NCBI GenBank assembly: GCA_043805435.1
Contig: JAZDHY010000044.1
Location: forward strand, 62,001-126,000
Source of the DNA: JAEXOD01 sp043805435
GTDB taxonomy: Bacteria > Bacteroidota > Ignavibacteria > Ignavibacteriales > Melioribacteraceae
Length of the DNA: 64,000 bases
Direction: 5' to 3'
Below the pieces are notes generated by a model. That model worked only from the letters and a program-made list of their open reading frames with translations, ran no database searches and had not been told where the DNA came from. Position 1 is the stretch's first letter. The number at the start of each line of letters is the position of its first letter. Of this stretch, positions 8,252 to 17,402 are shown in pieces. A program made the translations under genes and the position numbers.

Positions 8252-10300
8252 ATGAATAAATTATTAAAAAATTCTGATATATTGTTAGCATTTGGAATAA
8301 TTTTTATTCTGGGACTAATGGTAATTCCTTTACCAACATTTTTACTCGATTTTTTCCTGGCATTAAATATTTCAGTTGCTGTATTAATTTTAATTGTATC
8401 ATTGTACATTAAATCACCTCTTGATATCTCTGTATTTCCGGGATTATTACTTGTTTTGACAATTTTCCGTTTATCACTAAATATAAGTTCTACTCGTTTA
8501 ATTCTTATTGATGGCTATGCCGGAAAAGTTATTGAAACATTTGGAAATTTTGTGGTGGGTGGAAGTTACATTGTAGGTTTTATTATATTCATTATTTTGG
8601 TTATTATTCAATTTATTGTAATTGTAAAAGGATCTGGAAGAATTTCGGAAGTAGCAGCGCGTTTTACTTTGGATGCAATGCCGGGTAAACAGATGGCAAT
8701 TGACGCAGATTTAAATAGCGGTATGATTACCGAAAATGATGCAAGAGCAAGAAGACTTGCAATTGCCCGAGAGGCAGAATTTTATGGTTCAATGGATGGT
8801 GCAAGCAAGTTTGTAAAAGGAGATGCTATTGCCGGATTATTAATTAATTTTATTAATATTATTGCCGGAATAATTATTGGAGTTGCCCAAAGAGGATTAT
8901 CTTTTACCGATGCCATACAAAGTTATACAATTTTAACAATTGGTGATGGTTTGGTTTCGCAAATACCGGCTTTGTTAATTGCAACAGCTGCCGGTATGGT
9001 TGTTACACGAAGCGGTGAAGGGAAAGCATTAGAAAAACAAATGCAGACACAATTATTTTCAAATCCGCGAGTGTTAGGTACGGTTTCCGGTGCAGTTTTT
9101 TTAGTTGGTTTAATTCCCGGAATGCCGACAGTTACTTTTTTTATTATCTCTACAACATTAGGTTCGGCAGCCTATTTTATGCGTAAAAAACAAAAACAAG
9201 AAGAATTAGAATTACCACTCCGCACCGCCGAAGCAGCTGCACCTGCAGAACCGGTTGAAGAAAAAGTTGAAGAATACCTGCAGGTTGATCCTATTGAGGT
9301 TGAGATTGGTTATGGTTTAATATCTTTGGTCGATGAAAATCAAGGCGGCAATTTATTTCAAAAAATTGCTTCCACGCGCAAATATATAGCATTGGAATAT
9401 GGTGTATTGGTTCCGCCGGTACGAGTTAGAGATAATTTACAATTAAGTTCTAACGAGTATATAATTAAAATTAAAGGTAATATAGTAGCACAATTTGAAA
9501 TATATAGCGATAGATACCTGGCAATGAATCCCGGTCATTTGACTGAAGAAATTGGAGGTTTGCCAACAAAAGATCCGGCATTTAATTTAGATGCTTATTG
9601 GATTACGGATTCTGAAAAAGATAAAGCCGAATTGATTGGTTTTACGGTGGTTGATAGTATTTCTGTACTTTCAACTCATTTACAGGAAACAATTAAAAAG
9701 AATTTTGATAAAATACTTTCACGTCAATCTGTTAAGCAGCTATTAGAAAATCTTAAAAAAGAATATCCTGCGGTTATTGAAGATATAAATCCCGACGTGC
9801 TTTCTTTGGGTGTAATCCAAAAAGTGCTTCAAAATCTATTAAGAGAATTAATTCCAATAAAAGATTTAGTACAAATTTTAGAATCACTTATAGATTACTC
9901 GAAGGTTACAAAAAGTGTGGATGTTTTAACAGAGTATGTAAGACACTCTTTAAGTGATACGATTGCAAATTTGTATAAGGATAATAATAATACAATAAGA
10001 GGTTCATCATTAAGCGAAAAGTTGGAAGGATTTATTACAAATGCATTACAACAGCAAAAAGAAGCTGTACAAACTTTGGGTTTAACGCCAAATATGCTAA
10101 CCGAACTTAATCGTTCAATTATTCAAAATTTAAATTCTTTTAGAGATTTAGGGTATATTCCTATAGTAATTACGTCTGCAACCATAAGACCTTATTTTTA
10201 TCGGTTGATTAATTCAACTTTTCCTGATATTATTGTATTGTCGTATACAGAATTACCGCCAAATGTTGAAATTGAATTTATTGGAAAGATTGAGGTTTAA
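8252..10300 (+). CDS. flhA: Flagellar export gate protein FlhA
   Basis: Large export-gate protein: eight N-terminal membrane helices form a proton-linked channel and the C-terminal ring receives chaperone-substrate complexes. The 682-residue product includes DISVFPGLLLVLTIFRLSLN, the FHIPEP-type cytoplasmic loop (RFTLDAMPGKQMAID ADLNSGMI, about residues 143-165) and a soluble domain from about residue 330. Length is typical. It begins 1 nt after flhB and precedes flhF by 2 nt. Confidence 0.97.
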   Translation: MNKLLKNSDILLAFGIIFILGLMVIPLPTFLLDFFLALNISVAVLILIVSLYIKSPLDISVFPGLLLVLTIFRLSLNISSTRLILIDGYAGKVIETFGNFVVGGSYIVGFIIFIILVIIQFIVIVKGSGRISEVAARFTLDAMPGKQMAIDADLNSGMITENDARARRLAIAREAEFYGSMDGASKFVKGDAIAGLLINFINIIAGIIIGVAQRGLSFTDAIQSYTILTIGDGLVSQIPALLIATAAGMVVTRSGEGKALEKQMQTQLFSNPRVLGTVSGAVFLVGLIPGMPTVTFFIISTTLGSAAYFMRKKQKQEELELPLRTAEAAAPAEPVEEKVEEYLQVDPIEVEIGYGLISLVDENQGGNLFQKIASTRKYIALEYGVLVPPVRVRDNLQLSSNEYIIKIKGNIVAQFEIYSDRYLAMNPGHLTEEIGGLPTKDPAFNLDAYWITDSEKDKAELIGFTVVDSISVLSTHLQETIKKNFDKILSRQSVKQLLENLKKEYPAVIEDINPDVLSLGVIQKVLQNLLRELIPIKDLVQILESLIDYSKVTKSVDVLTEYVRHSLSDTIANLYKDNNNTIRGSSLSEKLEGFITNALQQQKEAVQTLGLTPNMLTELNRSIIQNLNSFRDLGYIPIVITSATIRPYFYRLINSTFPDIIVLSYTELPPNVEIEFIGKIEV

Positions 10301-10302
10301 AA

Positions 10303-11427
10303 ATGCAGATTAAAAAGTATAATGCTCCAACTTTAAAAGAAGCAATTAATAGTATGAAAAACGAGCTTGGTGATGAAGCCGTAATACTAAGCACACGTGT
10401 TATTGAAGGAGACTCGAGAGCGGGTCGTCATAAGTCTTTTGAGGTTACATGTGGAATAGAAGATGACTATGATTCTGCGCCTGCTGTAAAGCCGCAAAAA
10501 GAGGTTAAAAAGAAAGAAGGAGCAAAATCGTTTGAAACAGAATTAAAAAAACTAACCGAAAAAGTTTATGGTGTTTCGTCAAATGAAGCATTTTCGGAAA
10601 AAGTAAAATCAAAAACTAATATTGAAAATGAAACAATACCTGCAAAAAACGAATTAAGAGAAATTGCAGAGATCTTAAATCAGCGTGATATTGATAAAAG
10701 TATAATTAATTCTATAATTGAACAATTAAATAGATATTCTGCGTTTTTAACTCCGGATAATATAGATAATTATGTTGTTTCTACAATTAGTTCAATGTTA
10801 TCCACAAGCAAGTTTGAAATAAATAAATCGCAAAAGCCCAAAATTATATCGTTAATAGGACCAACAGGCGTTGGTAAAACAACTTGTATTGCCAAGCTGG
10901 CAGTTATCTCCAAAATATTACATAAATTGGATGTAGGTTTAATATCAATTGATACATACAGGCTTGGAGCTTTGGACCAGTTGAGGATATTTTCTGAAGT
11001 TAGCAACATTGATTTATTAATTGCATATGAACCTTCGGAAATGCCAAAACTGCTTTCTAAATTTAAGAAAAAAGATCTTGTTTTTATAGATACAGTTGGG
11101 AGAAGTCAAAAAAACACAGCATTGCTAAAGGGTATTAAAGATTTTATTGATGCTGTAAAAACAGATGATGTTTATTTAGTTTTAAATACAACAAGTTCAA
11201 CAAAAACACTATTAGATGTGGCAAATAAATTTAAATTTCTTAACTTTAATGGTTTGATTTTTTCGAAATTGGATGAAGCAGTAACATATGGAAATATACT
11301 TAACGTAGCAAATGCATTTAATGTTCCAATAAAATATCTAACAAACGGACAAGTTATCCCGGATGATATAATTGCTGCAGAACCGGAATTTATTGCAAAT
11401 ATGATTTATACAGGTAAAATAAATTGA
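10303..11427 (+). CDS. flhF: Flagellar placement GTPase FlhF
   Basis: SRP-family GTPase that sets the site and number of flagella. Residues 1-30 (MQIKKYNAPTLKEAINSMKN) match the FlhF B domain. A charged linker follows, then the NG domain with the P-loop GPTGVGKTTC near residue 186, DTYRLGALDQL and DTVGRSQ. Catalytic context is intact. The stop codon overlaps the TTG start of flhG (TTGA), consistent with the usual co-regulated pair. FlhF-FlhG implies a controlled, probably polar, flagellar number. Confidence 0.95.
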   Translation: MQIKKYNAPTLKEAINSMKNELGDEAVILSTRVIEGDSRAGRHKSFEVTCGIEDDYDSAPAVKPQKEVKKKEGAKSFETELKKLTEKVYGVSSNEAFSEKVKSKTNIENETIPAKNELREIAEILNQRDIDKSIINSIIEQLNRYSAFLTPDNIDNYVVSTISSMLSTSKFEINKSQKPKIISLIGPTGVGKTTCIAKLAVISKILHKLDVGLISIDTYRLGALDQLRIFSEVSNIDLLIAYEPSEMPKLLSKFKKKDLVFIDTVGRSQKNTALLKGIKDFIDAVKTDDVYLVLNTTSSTKTLLDVANKFKFLNFNGLIFSKLDEAVTYGNILNVANAFNVPIKYLTNGQVIPDDIIAAEPEFIANMIYTGKIN

Positions 11428-12257
11428 TATTAGGACAGGCTGAAAGATTACATGAATTGGCTAATTTAAGTAAATCCAGTAGAACTCAAAAATTCTCATG
11501 TCCAATTATTGCCTTTACCTCAGGGAAAGGAGGTACAGGGAAAACATTTGTGACTATAAATTCTGCATTTTTACTTACAAAGTTACGCCGCAAAATATTA
11601 ATTGTTGATTTGGATGCAAATTTAAGCAATGTTAATATTATGCTTAATATTAAACCAACAGCATCAATTTACGAGTTTTTTAATAACAGCAATACAATTG
11701 ACGAAATAATTTATCAATACGAACCTAATTTGCATTTTATTTTTGGAGAATCCGGGAAAATGGATCATCCGGAACTAACACAGCAAAATATAATGCATTT
11801 ATTCGACTCGTTAAGGAAAATATCGCATAATTATGATTTGATATTTTTGGATACTTCATCCGGGGCAGGCGAAGGAGTTATAGCAATTTTATCTAATTCC
11901 GATTATATATTTTTAGTTACAAATCCGGAACCCACTTCAATAATGGATGCTTATGTAATTATTAAATTATTAACCAAAAATACTGTTCACAATAAAAAAT
12001 TTGTAATTATTAACAGATGTAACGGTTTTTTGGAAGGAAAAACCGCATTTGATAATTTGCATAAGGCTTCAAGTCATTTTTTAAAAGAGCAAATAGAATT
12101 ACTTGGAATTGTTGAATATAGTTCCGAAGTGAGTAAATCTATTTTAAGTCAGGAACCTTTTTCATTAAAATATCCGTCCTCAAAAGTTAATCAACAGCTT
12201 AAAAATATCTGTAAAGGTATAATAACCTTAAGTAAGCTTAATTCCGAAAAATATTAG
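11424..12257 (+). CDS. flhG: Flagellar number regulator FlhG (MinD-like ATPase)
   Basis: MinD/ParA-type ATPase that stimulates FlhF and limits flagellar number. The TTG start at 11424 is supported because residues 5-13 (QAERLHELA) reproduce the conserved DQAxxLR activator helix that contacts FlhF. The deviant Walker A motif SGKGGTGKT is at residues 33-41, followed by DLDANLSNVNIML and DTSSGAGEG. The 277-residue length is normal. It is the last gene of the fliL operon; no clear terminator follows. Confidence 0.94.
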   Translation: MILGQAERLHELANLSKSSRTQKFSCPIIAFTSGKGGTGKTFVTINSAFLLTKLRRKILIVDLDANLSNVNIMLNIKPTASIYEFFNNSNTIDEIIYQYEPNLHFIFGESGKMDHPELTQQNIMHLFDSLRKISHNYDLIFLDTSSGAGEGVIAILSNSDYIFLVTNPEPTSIMDAYVIIKLLTKNTVHNKKFVIINRCNGFLEGKTAFDNLHKASSHFLKEQIELLGIVEYSSEVSKSILSQEPFSLKYPSSKVNQQLKNICKGIITLSKLNSEKY

Positions 12258-12842
12258 TTGCTGCAATTTTTTGTATAAAAAACAGATTGTAAATTTGATG
12301 TACCGATTTTACTAATTAATCATCTGCTCCTGCGCAATTTATTTGCCTAGTTTATTAAGTCTGTTTGATAGATTAAATAGTGAATTTAAAAAAAAGGACA
12401 TTATTATTTAATATTGCACGCTTGTTGATTTTAGTGCTTGAAAATATTATTAACAGTATTATTACAAAGTTATGTTTTAAAAGTCTTTTCTATGGGAAGA
12501 GATATATAGGTTTTGTAAGCATTAATAATTTGGGATTAAGAATAACTTGCCGTAAAAGCAGAATATTAAAAATAAAATTGGTATTTTTATAAATATATAG
12601 ATATATTACAAATTTTTACTTAATTTTTATATTTTAGATTTTCTGATCAGGCTTAATATTGAACTTAAAATTTGAATATAATGCAACTTAAAAAAATAAA
12701 CTTATAGTGCAGGTTATTAAAGTAAAAGATAAAAATTGAAAAAAATATAATAAGACATGTAATAAAGCATAATATTGTTAAAAATAAATATTAAAAAATA
12801 AAAAAAATTATAAAGAAAATTAAATTTTTATTAAATTATATT
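12258..12842. other. AT-rich gene-free spacer between flhG and the fliA operon
   Basis: No convincing gene is seen. The only open frame (12380-12592, GTG start, no ribosome binding site) has no recognisable features. The region is very AT-rich with poly-A tracts towards 12850. No terminator with a T-run was identified after flhG. Confidence 0.6.
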
Positions 12843-12858
12843 TGGTATATTCTTTGAA
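12843..12858 (+). promoter_or_regulatory. Weak sigma-54-like element upstream of the fliA operon
   Basis: TGGTATATTCTTTGAA keeps GG (12844-12845) and G (12856) in the 12-nt sigma-54 register, but the -12 GC is GA. The predicted start near 12869 would give a short leader containing AGGA before ATG 12886. The same register as the fliL element makes it worth noting, but the match is incomplete. Confidence 0.35.
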
Positions 12859-12885
12859 TACTAAAAAGAAAATGGTTAGGAAAAA

Positions 12886-13119
12886 ATGAACAAGATAGTA
12901 TTATATTTTGGACTTTTGGTATTCTTTATTTCAATTATAATTTATAGCCAAAAAGGGCTGGATTTAATTGATATATTTACGAGATCATTTGCCTTGTTTA
13001 TGGTTGTAACGGTAATGTTAACAATTGTTGCCATAATATTTATAAAAGCTGTTAACCAGGCTTCATGGAAAAAAGCCAAACGAATGAGTGATAAGTTTAC
13101 AGGAAATAAGGATGAATAA
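12886..13119 (+). CDS. Small two-span membrane protein ahead of fliA
   Basis: A 77-residue protein of no recognised family with two hydrophobic helices (about residues 3-22 and 36-55) and a basic cytoplasmic-type tail KKAKRMSDKFTGNK. TTAGGA at about 12875-12880 precedes ATG 12886. Its end overlaps the predicted fliA start by 8 nt, so the two are probably co-translated. A function in flagellar regulation or assembly is only suggested by position. Confidence 0.65.
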   Translation: MNKIVLYFGLLVFFISIIIYSQKGLDLIDIFTRSFALFMVVTVMLTIVAIIFIKAVNQASWKKAKRMSDKFTGNKDE

Positions 13120-13738
13120 CACGGAATTATGGACAATGTATAAAGACAATCCAACTACTGCAATTAAGCGGCAGATAATGATTAATTATACAAATTTAGT
13201 TCATTATGTTATTCATAATACAAAATTTGCAACTTTAAGTGTAATAGATGAAAAAGATTTTTTTCAATTTGGGGTAGAAGGTTTAAGTGAAGCGATTGAA
13301 AGATTTGATCCTTCGTATGGTACAAAGTTTGAGACTTATGCTATCCAAAGAATTAGAGGTAAAATAATTGATGAAATCCGAAAAATCCAATCAAAGCCGC
13401 GTACAAGTGCAAGTGGTGAAATAGATTACTCTTCTAGAACCATCTCGTTAAATTATCAAGTGGAAGGGAACGAATCTTATACCTTAAACGAAACAATACC
13501 GGCTGATGTTGAATTGCCTGATGAAGCACTTCAAAGGACGGAACAAAAGGAAATTTTATTGGCGGCAATAAGTTCTTTGGAAGAAAGAGACCGATTAATA
13601 GTTACTTTGTATTATTATGAAAATTTAAATTATAAAGAAATTTCGGAAGTGTTAAATATTACTGTTTCAAGAGTTTCACAAGTTCATTCAAGAATACTGC
13701 GTGAGTTAAAAGAAAAACTACAAGGAAAATATGTTTAA
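13112..13738 (+). CDS. fliA: Flagellar sigma factor FliA (sigma-28 family), short form
   Basis: Directs RNA polymerase to late flagellar promoters. From ATG 13112 (AGGA at 13101-13104) the product is 208 residues; a GTG at 13088 is a weaker alternative. Region 2 is present at about residues 18-92 (FQFGVEGLSEAIERFDPSYGTKF, YAIQRIRGKIIDEIR, with the first motif split as FQFGVEG / LSEAIERFD). Region 4 is at about 145-205 (SLEERDRLIVTLYYYENLNY and VSRVSQVHSRIL). Between them is only a linker of about 50 residues; the sigma-28 region 3 helices are not recognisable. It overlaps the preceding gene and the following HDOD gene. Confidence 0.88.
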   Translation: MNNTELWTMYKDNPTTAIKRQIMINYTNLVHYVIHNTKFATLSVIDEKDFFQFGVEGLSEAIERFDPSYGTKFETYAIQRIRGKIIDEIRKIQSKPRTSASGEIDYSSRTISLNYQVEGNESYTLNETIPADVELPDEALQRTEQKEILLAAISSLEERDRLIVTLYYYENLNYKEISEVLNITVSRVSQVHSRILRELKEKLQGKYV

Positions 13739-14615
13739 TAATGAAATGCTGAACGATGCTGAATTAAAAAAAAGGAAGATAGAAAGTATATTATCTTCTG
13801 TTCACAATCTGCCGTCAATACCTATTATTATGATGGATGTTTCCAGATTAATTGAAGAACCGGGTGCAAGTGCTGCAAAATTGGGGAAAATGATAAGTAA
13901 GGACCAAGGATTGGTTACTAAAATTTTATCTGTTGCCAATTCGCCTTTGTATGGAATACCTAGACGTGTATCAACAATTGATTTTGCAATAGTTATTCTT
14001 GGTTTTAATCATATTAAAAATATAGTAATTGCTTTATCTATGATGGAAGCTTTTAAGAGCGTAACAGGAACTAATTTTGATCAAAAAAGGTACTGGGAAC
14101 ATTCGTTTATGATTGCTACGGCTGCAAAAAAAATTGCAGATGATTTGGGCTATCGTACAAGCGGCGAAGTGTTTACAGCGGGGCTTTTACACGATTTGGG
14201 AATTCCGATTATTTTTAAATATTTTAATAAGGAATATCTTCAGATTATTAATCAAGTTGAACTTACCGGTAGAAACCATTTTTTGATAGAAAACGAAATA
14301 TTAGGTATAACACACTCTGATATTGCAAAATACTTAATGGACAAATGGAATTTGCCGATTAATCTAACCGAAGCCATTCAATATCATCATACACCAAGTA
14401 TGTGTCCAACAGATCCTATTGTTGCCTCTTTAATTCATTTAGCTGACCACATGACCCAAAAGTTTCAAGTTGGAAACTTTGACTGGGATAAAGGCATAGC
14501 TTTTGATAGTAATATAATAGACATATTAAAAATAGGAAATGAAGAATACTTGGAAAAGTTTATTTATAGCTACAAAGAATTATTTGAGAATCAAATTGAA
14601 TCATTAAACTTTTGA
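13731..14615 (+). CDS. HDOD domain protein 1
   Basis: A 294-residue protein with an HDOD domain over about residues 15-250, a non-canonical HD-type signalling domain often found with motility and second-messenger genes. Visible motifs are LPSIPIIMMDVSRLI, TKILSVANSPLYG, WEHSF, AGLLHDLGIP and the YHH near residue 222. HD-type histidines and aspartate are retained, but HDOD domains are generally considered non-catalytic. The start overlaps fliA by 8 nt. It is followed 7 nt later by a same-length paralogue, so this is a tandem duplication. Its role is probably regulatory; no partner is evident from sequence. Confidence 0.88.
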   Translation: MFNNEMLNDAELKKRKIESILSSVHNLPSIPIIMMDVSRLIEEPGASAAKLGKMISKDQGLVTKILSVANSPLYGIPRRVSTIDFAIVILGFNHIKNIVIALSMMEAFKSVTGTNFDQKRYWEHSFMIATAAKKIADDLGYRTSGEVFTAGLLHDLGIPIIFKYFNKEYLQIINQVELTGRNHFLIENEILGITHSDIAKYLMDKWNLPINLTEAIQYHHTPSMCPTDPIVASLIHLADHMTQKFQVGNFDWDKGIAFDSNIIDILKIGNEEYLEKFIYSYKELFENQIESLNF

Positions 14616-14622
14616 GAAAAAT

Positions 14623-15507
14623 ATGTCAAATAACTTAACAGAACAAGTAATTTTAGAAAGAAGAAGAAAAACCGAATTGGTTTTAACAAATATTTATAAT
14701 CTTCCATCAATGTCGGAAGTTATGATGGAAGTTTCAAAATTGTTGGATAACCCCAACACTAACACCTCTTTGTTAAGTAAAAAGATTGGTAAAGACCCCG
14801 GTTTAGCTACTAAAATATTATCTATTGCCAATTCTCCATTATACGGGCTGCCGCGTAAGGTTTCTACAATAGACTTTGCTATATTAATAATTGGTTATCA
14901 GGATATAAAAAATATAGTTGTAGCTTTATCAATGATTGAATCTTTTAAAAACAAAAGTGATAAATATCTTGACCAAAAAGAATTTTGGCTTCATTCTTTA
15001 TTATGCGCAAATGCATCAAAAAGAATATCGGAAGATTTAGGATATAGATTTGGTGGTGAAGCCTTTGTAACGGGGTTATTACACGATTTGGGAATACCCG
15101 TAATGCATAAATATTTTCATACTGCATTTTTAGAGATTTATACAAAACTAACTACTAATGGTGCTTATTGCCTTGATTCTGAAAATGAAATTTTAGGATA
15201 TACTCATCAGGAAATAGGTAGGTTTTTAACAACCAAATGGAATTTGCCAAACCATTTATGCGATACAATATCAAATCATCATCATCCATCAAAAGCGGTA
15301 GAAAATCAAGTGTTGGCTTCTATTGTACACTTGGCTGATTATATGACACAAAAATTAAAAATTGGTGATTTTTATTGGGATAATAATTATCAATTTGATG
15401 AGAGTGTAATTGATACTTTAAAGTTTAAATCGATGGATGATCTTGATAAGTTTGTAAATAATTACGAAACATTATTTAACGAAGAAATTAAAACTATTAA
15501 GGTTTAA
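14623..15507 (+). CDS. HDOD domain protein 2 (tandem paralogue)
   Basis: Also 294 residues and collinear with the preceding gene over its entire length, sharing blocks such as TKILSIANSPLYG, STIDFAI, TGLLHDLGIPV and KWNLPNHL. The N-terminal tail and the region around residue 185 (TTNGAYCLDSENEI) differ. The conserved H, HD and HH positions are kept. It ends immediately before the pseudo-kinase gene with no gap. Two co-expressed HDOD proteins could form a heterodimer, which is inference. Confidence 0.88.
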   Translation: MSNNLTEQVILERRRKTELVLTNIYNLPSMSEVMMEVSKLLDNPNTNTSLLSKKIGKDPGLATKILSIANSPLYGLPRKVSTIDFAILIIGYQDIKNIVVALSMIESFKNKSDKYLDQKEFWLHSLLCANASKRISEDLGYRFGGEAFVTGLLHDLGIPVMHKYFHTAFLEIYTKLTTNGAYCLDSENEILGYTHQEIGRFLTTKWNLPNHLCDTISNHHHPSKAVENQVLASIVHLADYMTQKLKIGDFYWDNNYQFDESVIDTLKFKSMDDLDKFVNNYETLFNEEIKTIKV

Positions 15508-16818
15508 ATGCTACGATTGCATAAACAAAACACGCAAAGTTATGAACCTTTTTATAAATCCCTGGAAGACATTGATTCCAATAATGAGGATTTAGATTCG
15601 ACTGCTAATTTTTTTAGACAAAACAGTCAATCCGGTTCAAATCTGATGCTTGAAAAATATTCACATCTTTTTCAAAATCTTATTGCTTTTACGCAAGATT
15701 TGGAAGAATTAAAAACGGTAAAAGAATTTATTGAAACATTAAAAAATTCAATAAGGCGGTTAATTCCTTTAAAAGATGCCGATGTGTTTTATTTTGATGA
15801 AATGTTGTTGCGTTTAAGTAATCTGGAAAATCGTAGTACATCTTTTTCGGAAATAATGAACCATTATTATAACGAAGGAATATTAAATTTATTATTTGAA
15901 ACTAAAAAACCGATAATATTACCGGAATTAAAAAGTTTTAACTCCAATGGGCCTAAGTTAAATTATATTATTTATCCTATTTATGAAGATAAAACAAAAA
16001 AAGGAATTTTTGTAATTTTAACAAGTATAAACCAACAAAATTTTAGTGAATATGACAAGCATTTTATTAATACAATTTTAAGTTTAAGTATATCTAAAGT
16101 GGATAAAATATTACTAAAAAATAAGTTAACAAACACTTATGATGAATTACAGACATATCAGGCAAAGTTATCTAATGATTTTAGGTTATCTGCAATTGGT
16201 GAACTAACCGAGGGGATTATGGAAGATATCATGAATCCTTTGCAGGTAATTATCTCTCAGGCCGATATGATTTCGGATGGAAAAGATACAATTGAAGCTC
16301 AAAAAATAAAAAACCAAGTAAAAAAAATAAACAATGTTATCAACAGGTTAACTAAATTTTCAAATATCAACCAAAAAAATATACAAATACAGCCTTGTAA
16401 TTTAAATACTGTTTTAACAGATTATCACGACTTAATTAAATCGACATTAGATAGTGTAAGTATGGAATTAGTGATGGATTTAGAACAAGGAATTCCACCA
16501 ATATTAACGCACCAAAATTACATATATCAGATGTTAACTAATATTTTTGGCTTAATAAAAAAAAGCAATGATAATGCAGGCGGAATATTAATTCAAACAA
16601 GGTTTAAAAATGATGATTTAGTGTTAAAAATTATTACAACAACAAAAATGGAATCGTTTAATAACGGTGTAGTTACAACGGGAAAAACCGATTTAAACAT
16701 TAAAATAGTTGATAACCTGATGAAAAAGCATGAAGGCTCTTTTAAAATTGAATGCTTTGAAGAGGGTGGATCGGTTATCACTTTACGTTTTCCACTAAAA
16801 CGCAAGGTGATTTTATGA
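15508..16818 (+). CDS. Degenerate histidine kinase (GAF-like plus HisKA/HATPase relic)
   Basis: The 436-residue protein has a GAF-like N-terminal region (about 55-200), a coiled-coil segment, then a HisKA-like helix with AIGELTEGIMEDIMNPLQ. In active kinases this reads GIAHEINNPL; here the phospho-acceptor His is Glu239. The following ATPase-like region keeps its general layout (QMLTNIFGLIKKS, then EGGSVITLRFPLK) but lacks the second N-box Asn and any DxGxG G1 box. It is therefore probably unable to autophosphorylate and may act as a scaffold or inhibitor. No membrane span is seen. It overlaps the next gene by 4 nt inside the flagellar operon. Confidence 0.82.
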   Translation: MLRLHKQNTQSYEPFYKSLEDIDSNNEDLDSTANFFRQNSQSGSNLMLEKYSHLFQNLIAFTQDLEELKTVKEFIETLKNSIRRLIPLKDADVFYFDEMLLRLSNLENRSTSFSEIMNHYYNEGILNLLFETKKPIILPELKSFNSNGPKLNYIIYPIYEDKTKKGIFVILTSINQQNFSEYDKHFINTILSLSISKVDKILLKNKLTNTYDELQTYQAKLSNDFRLSAIGELTEGIMEDIMNPLQVIISQADMISDGKDTIEAQKIKNQVKKINNVINRLTKFSNINQKNIQIQPCNLNTVLTDYHDLIKSTLDSVSMELVMDLEQGIPPILTHQNYIYQMLTNIFGLIKKSNDNAGGILIQTRFKNDDLVLKIITTTKMESFNNGVVTTGKTDLNIKIVDNLMKKHEGSFKIECFEEGGSVITLRFPLKRKVIL

Positions 16819-17402
16819 AATTTCCATTGCTTATAGCTTTTGTATTTGCTTTATTAACATTTAATATATCTGCTCAAAATACAAGTCTTTCAGCAAAATC
16901 AGATAGTATTAATATTGGAGGCAGTGATAGTCTTAATAGTGCATCGATTCAAGATTCTGTTAATATTAGAGCATTGTTGGATAAGGAAATTGCTGTAATT
17001 AAAGCAAAACAAAAAGAAGAAGAGGCTAAATCCGAAATATATGTCATATCAAGCGAAAAAATTAAAACAACAAATAATAATCTTTATGTTGAATATGGCT
17101 TTTGGGTAATTGAAGCAATTTTAATTATGGCAATAGGAATTTTTTGGAATAAAAGAATAAAATATCGTAAAAAAATTGCAGCCAAAACGTTAAAGTTAAA
17201 TATATCTAAAATGCGTGAAGAAAAGATTATTACAGGCCTTACCAACGATTTAACTGAAATAAGAAGAGGTTTAGTTGCTTGTCCTATACGCTACGATGAT
17301 CACGGAATGGATATTGTGAGAAAAGCAAGAGATTGGTCTATTTCGAAAGGAGAGGTTTATTTAGCTGTAAAACTAAAAATACTTGCCGGTGAAATGAAAT
17401 GA
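16815..17402 (+). CDS. Unknown exported/bitopic membrane protein in flagellar operon
   Basis: No family recognised. The 195-residue protein has a signal peptide ending ISAQ (about residue 20), a Ser-rich then charged extracytoplasmic segment to about residue 93, a single transmembrane helix at about 96-114 (FWVIEAILIMAIGIFW) and a basic cytoplasmic tail of about 80 residues. Starts and stops overlap both neighbours by 4 nt, so it is certainly co-translated. A flagellar or motor-associated role is suggested by position only. Confidence 0.75.
   Translation: MKFPLLIAFVFALLTFNISAQNTSLSAKSDSINIGGSDSLNSASIQDSVNIRALLDKEIAVIKAKQKEEEAKSEIYVISSEKIKTTNNNLYVEYGFWVIEAILIMAIGIFWNKRIKYRKKIAAKTLKLNISKMREEKIITGLTNDLTEIRRGLVACPIRYDDHGMDIVRKARDWSISKGEVYLAVKLKILAGEMK

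Noticed and set aside
12380..12592. Open frame of 70 codons in the flhG-fliA spacer
   Set aside because: GTG start, no ribosome binding site, AT-driven composition (Ile/Leu/Lys) and no recognisable feature.
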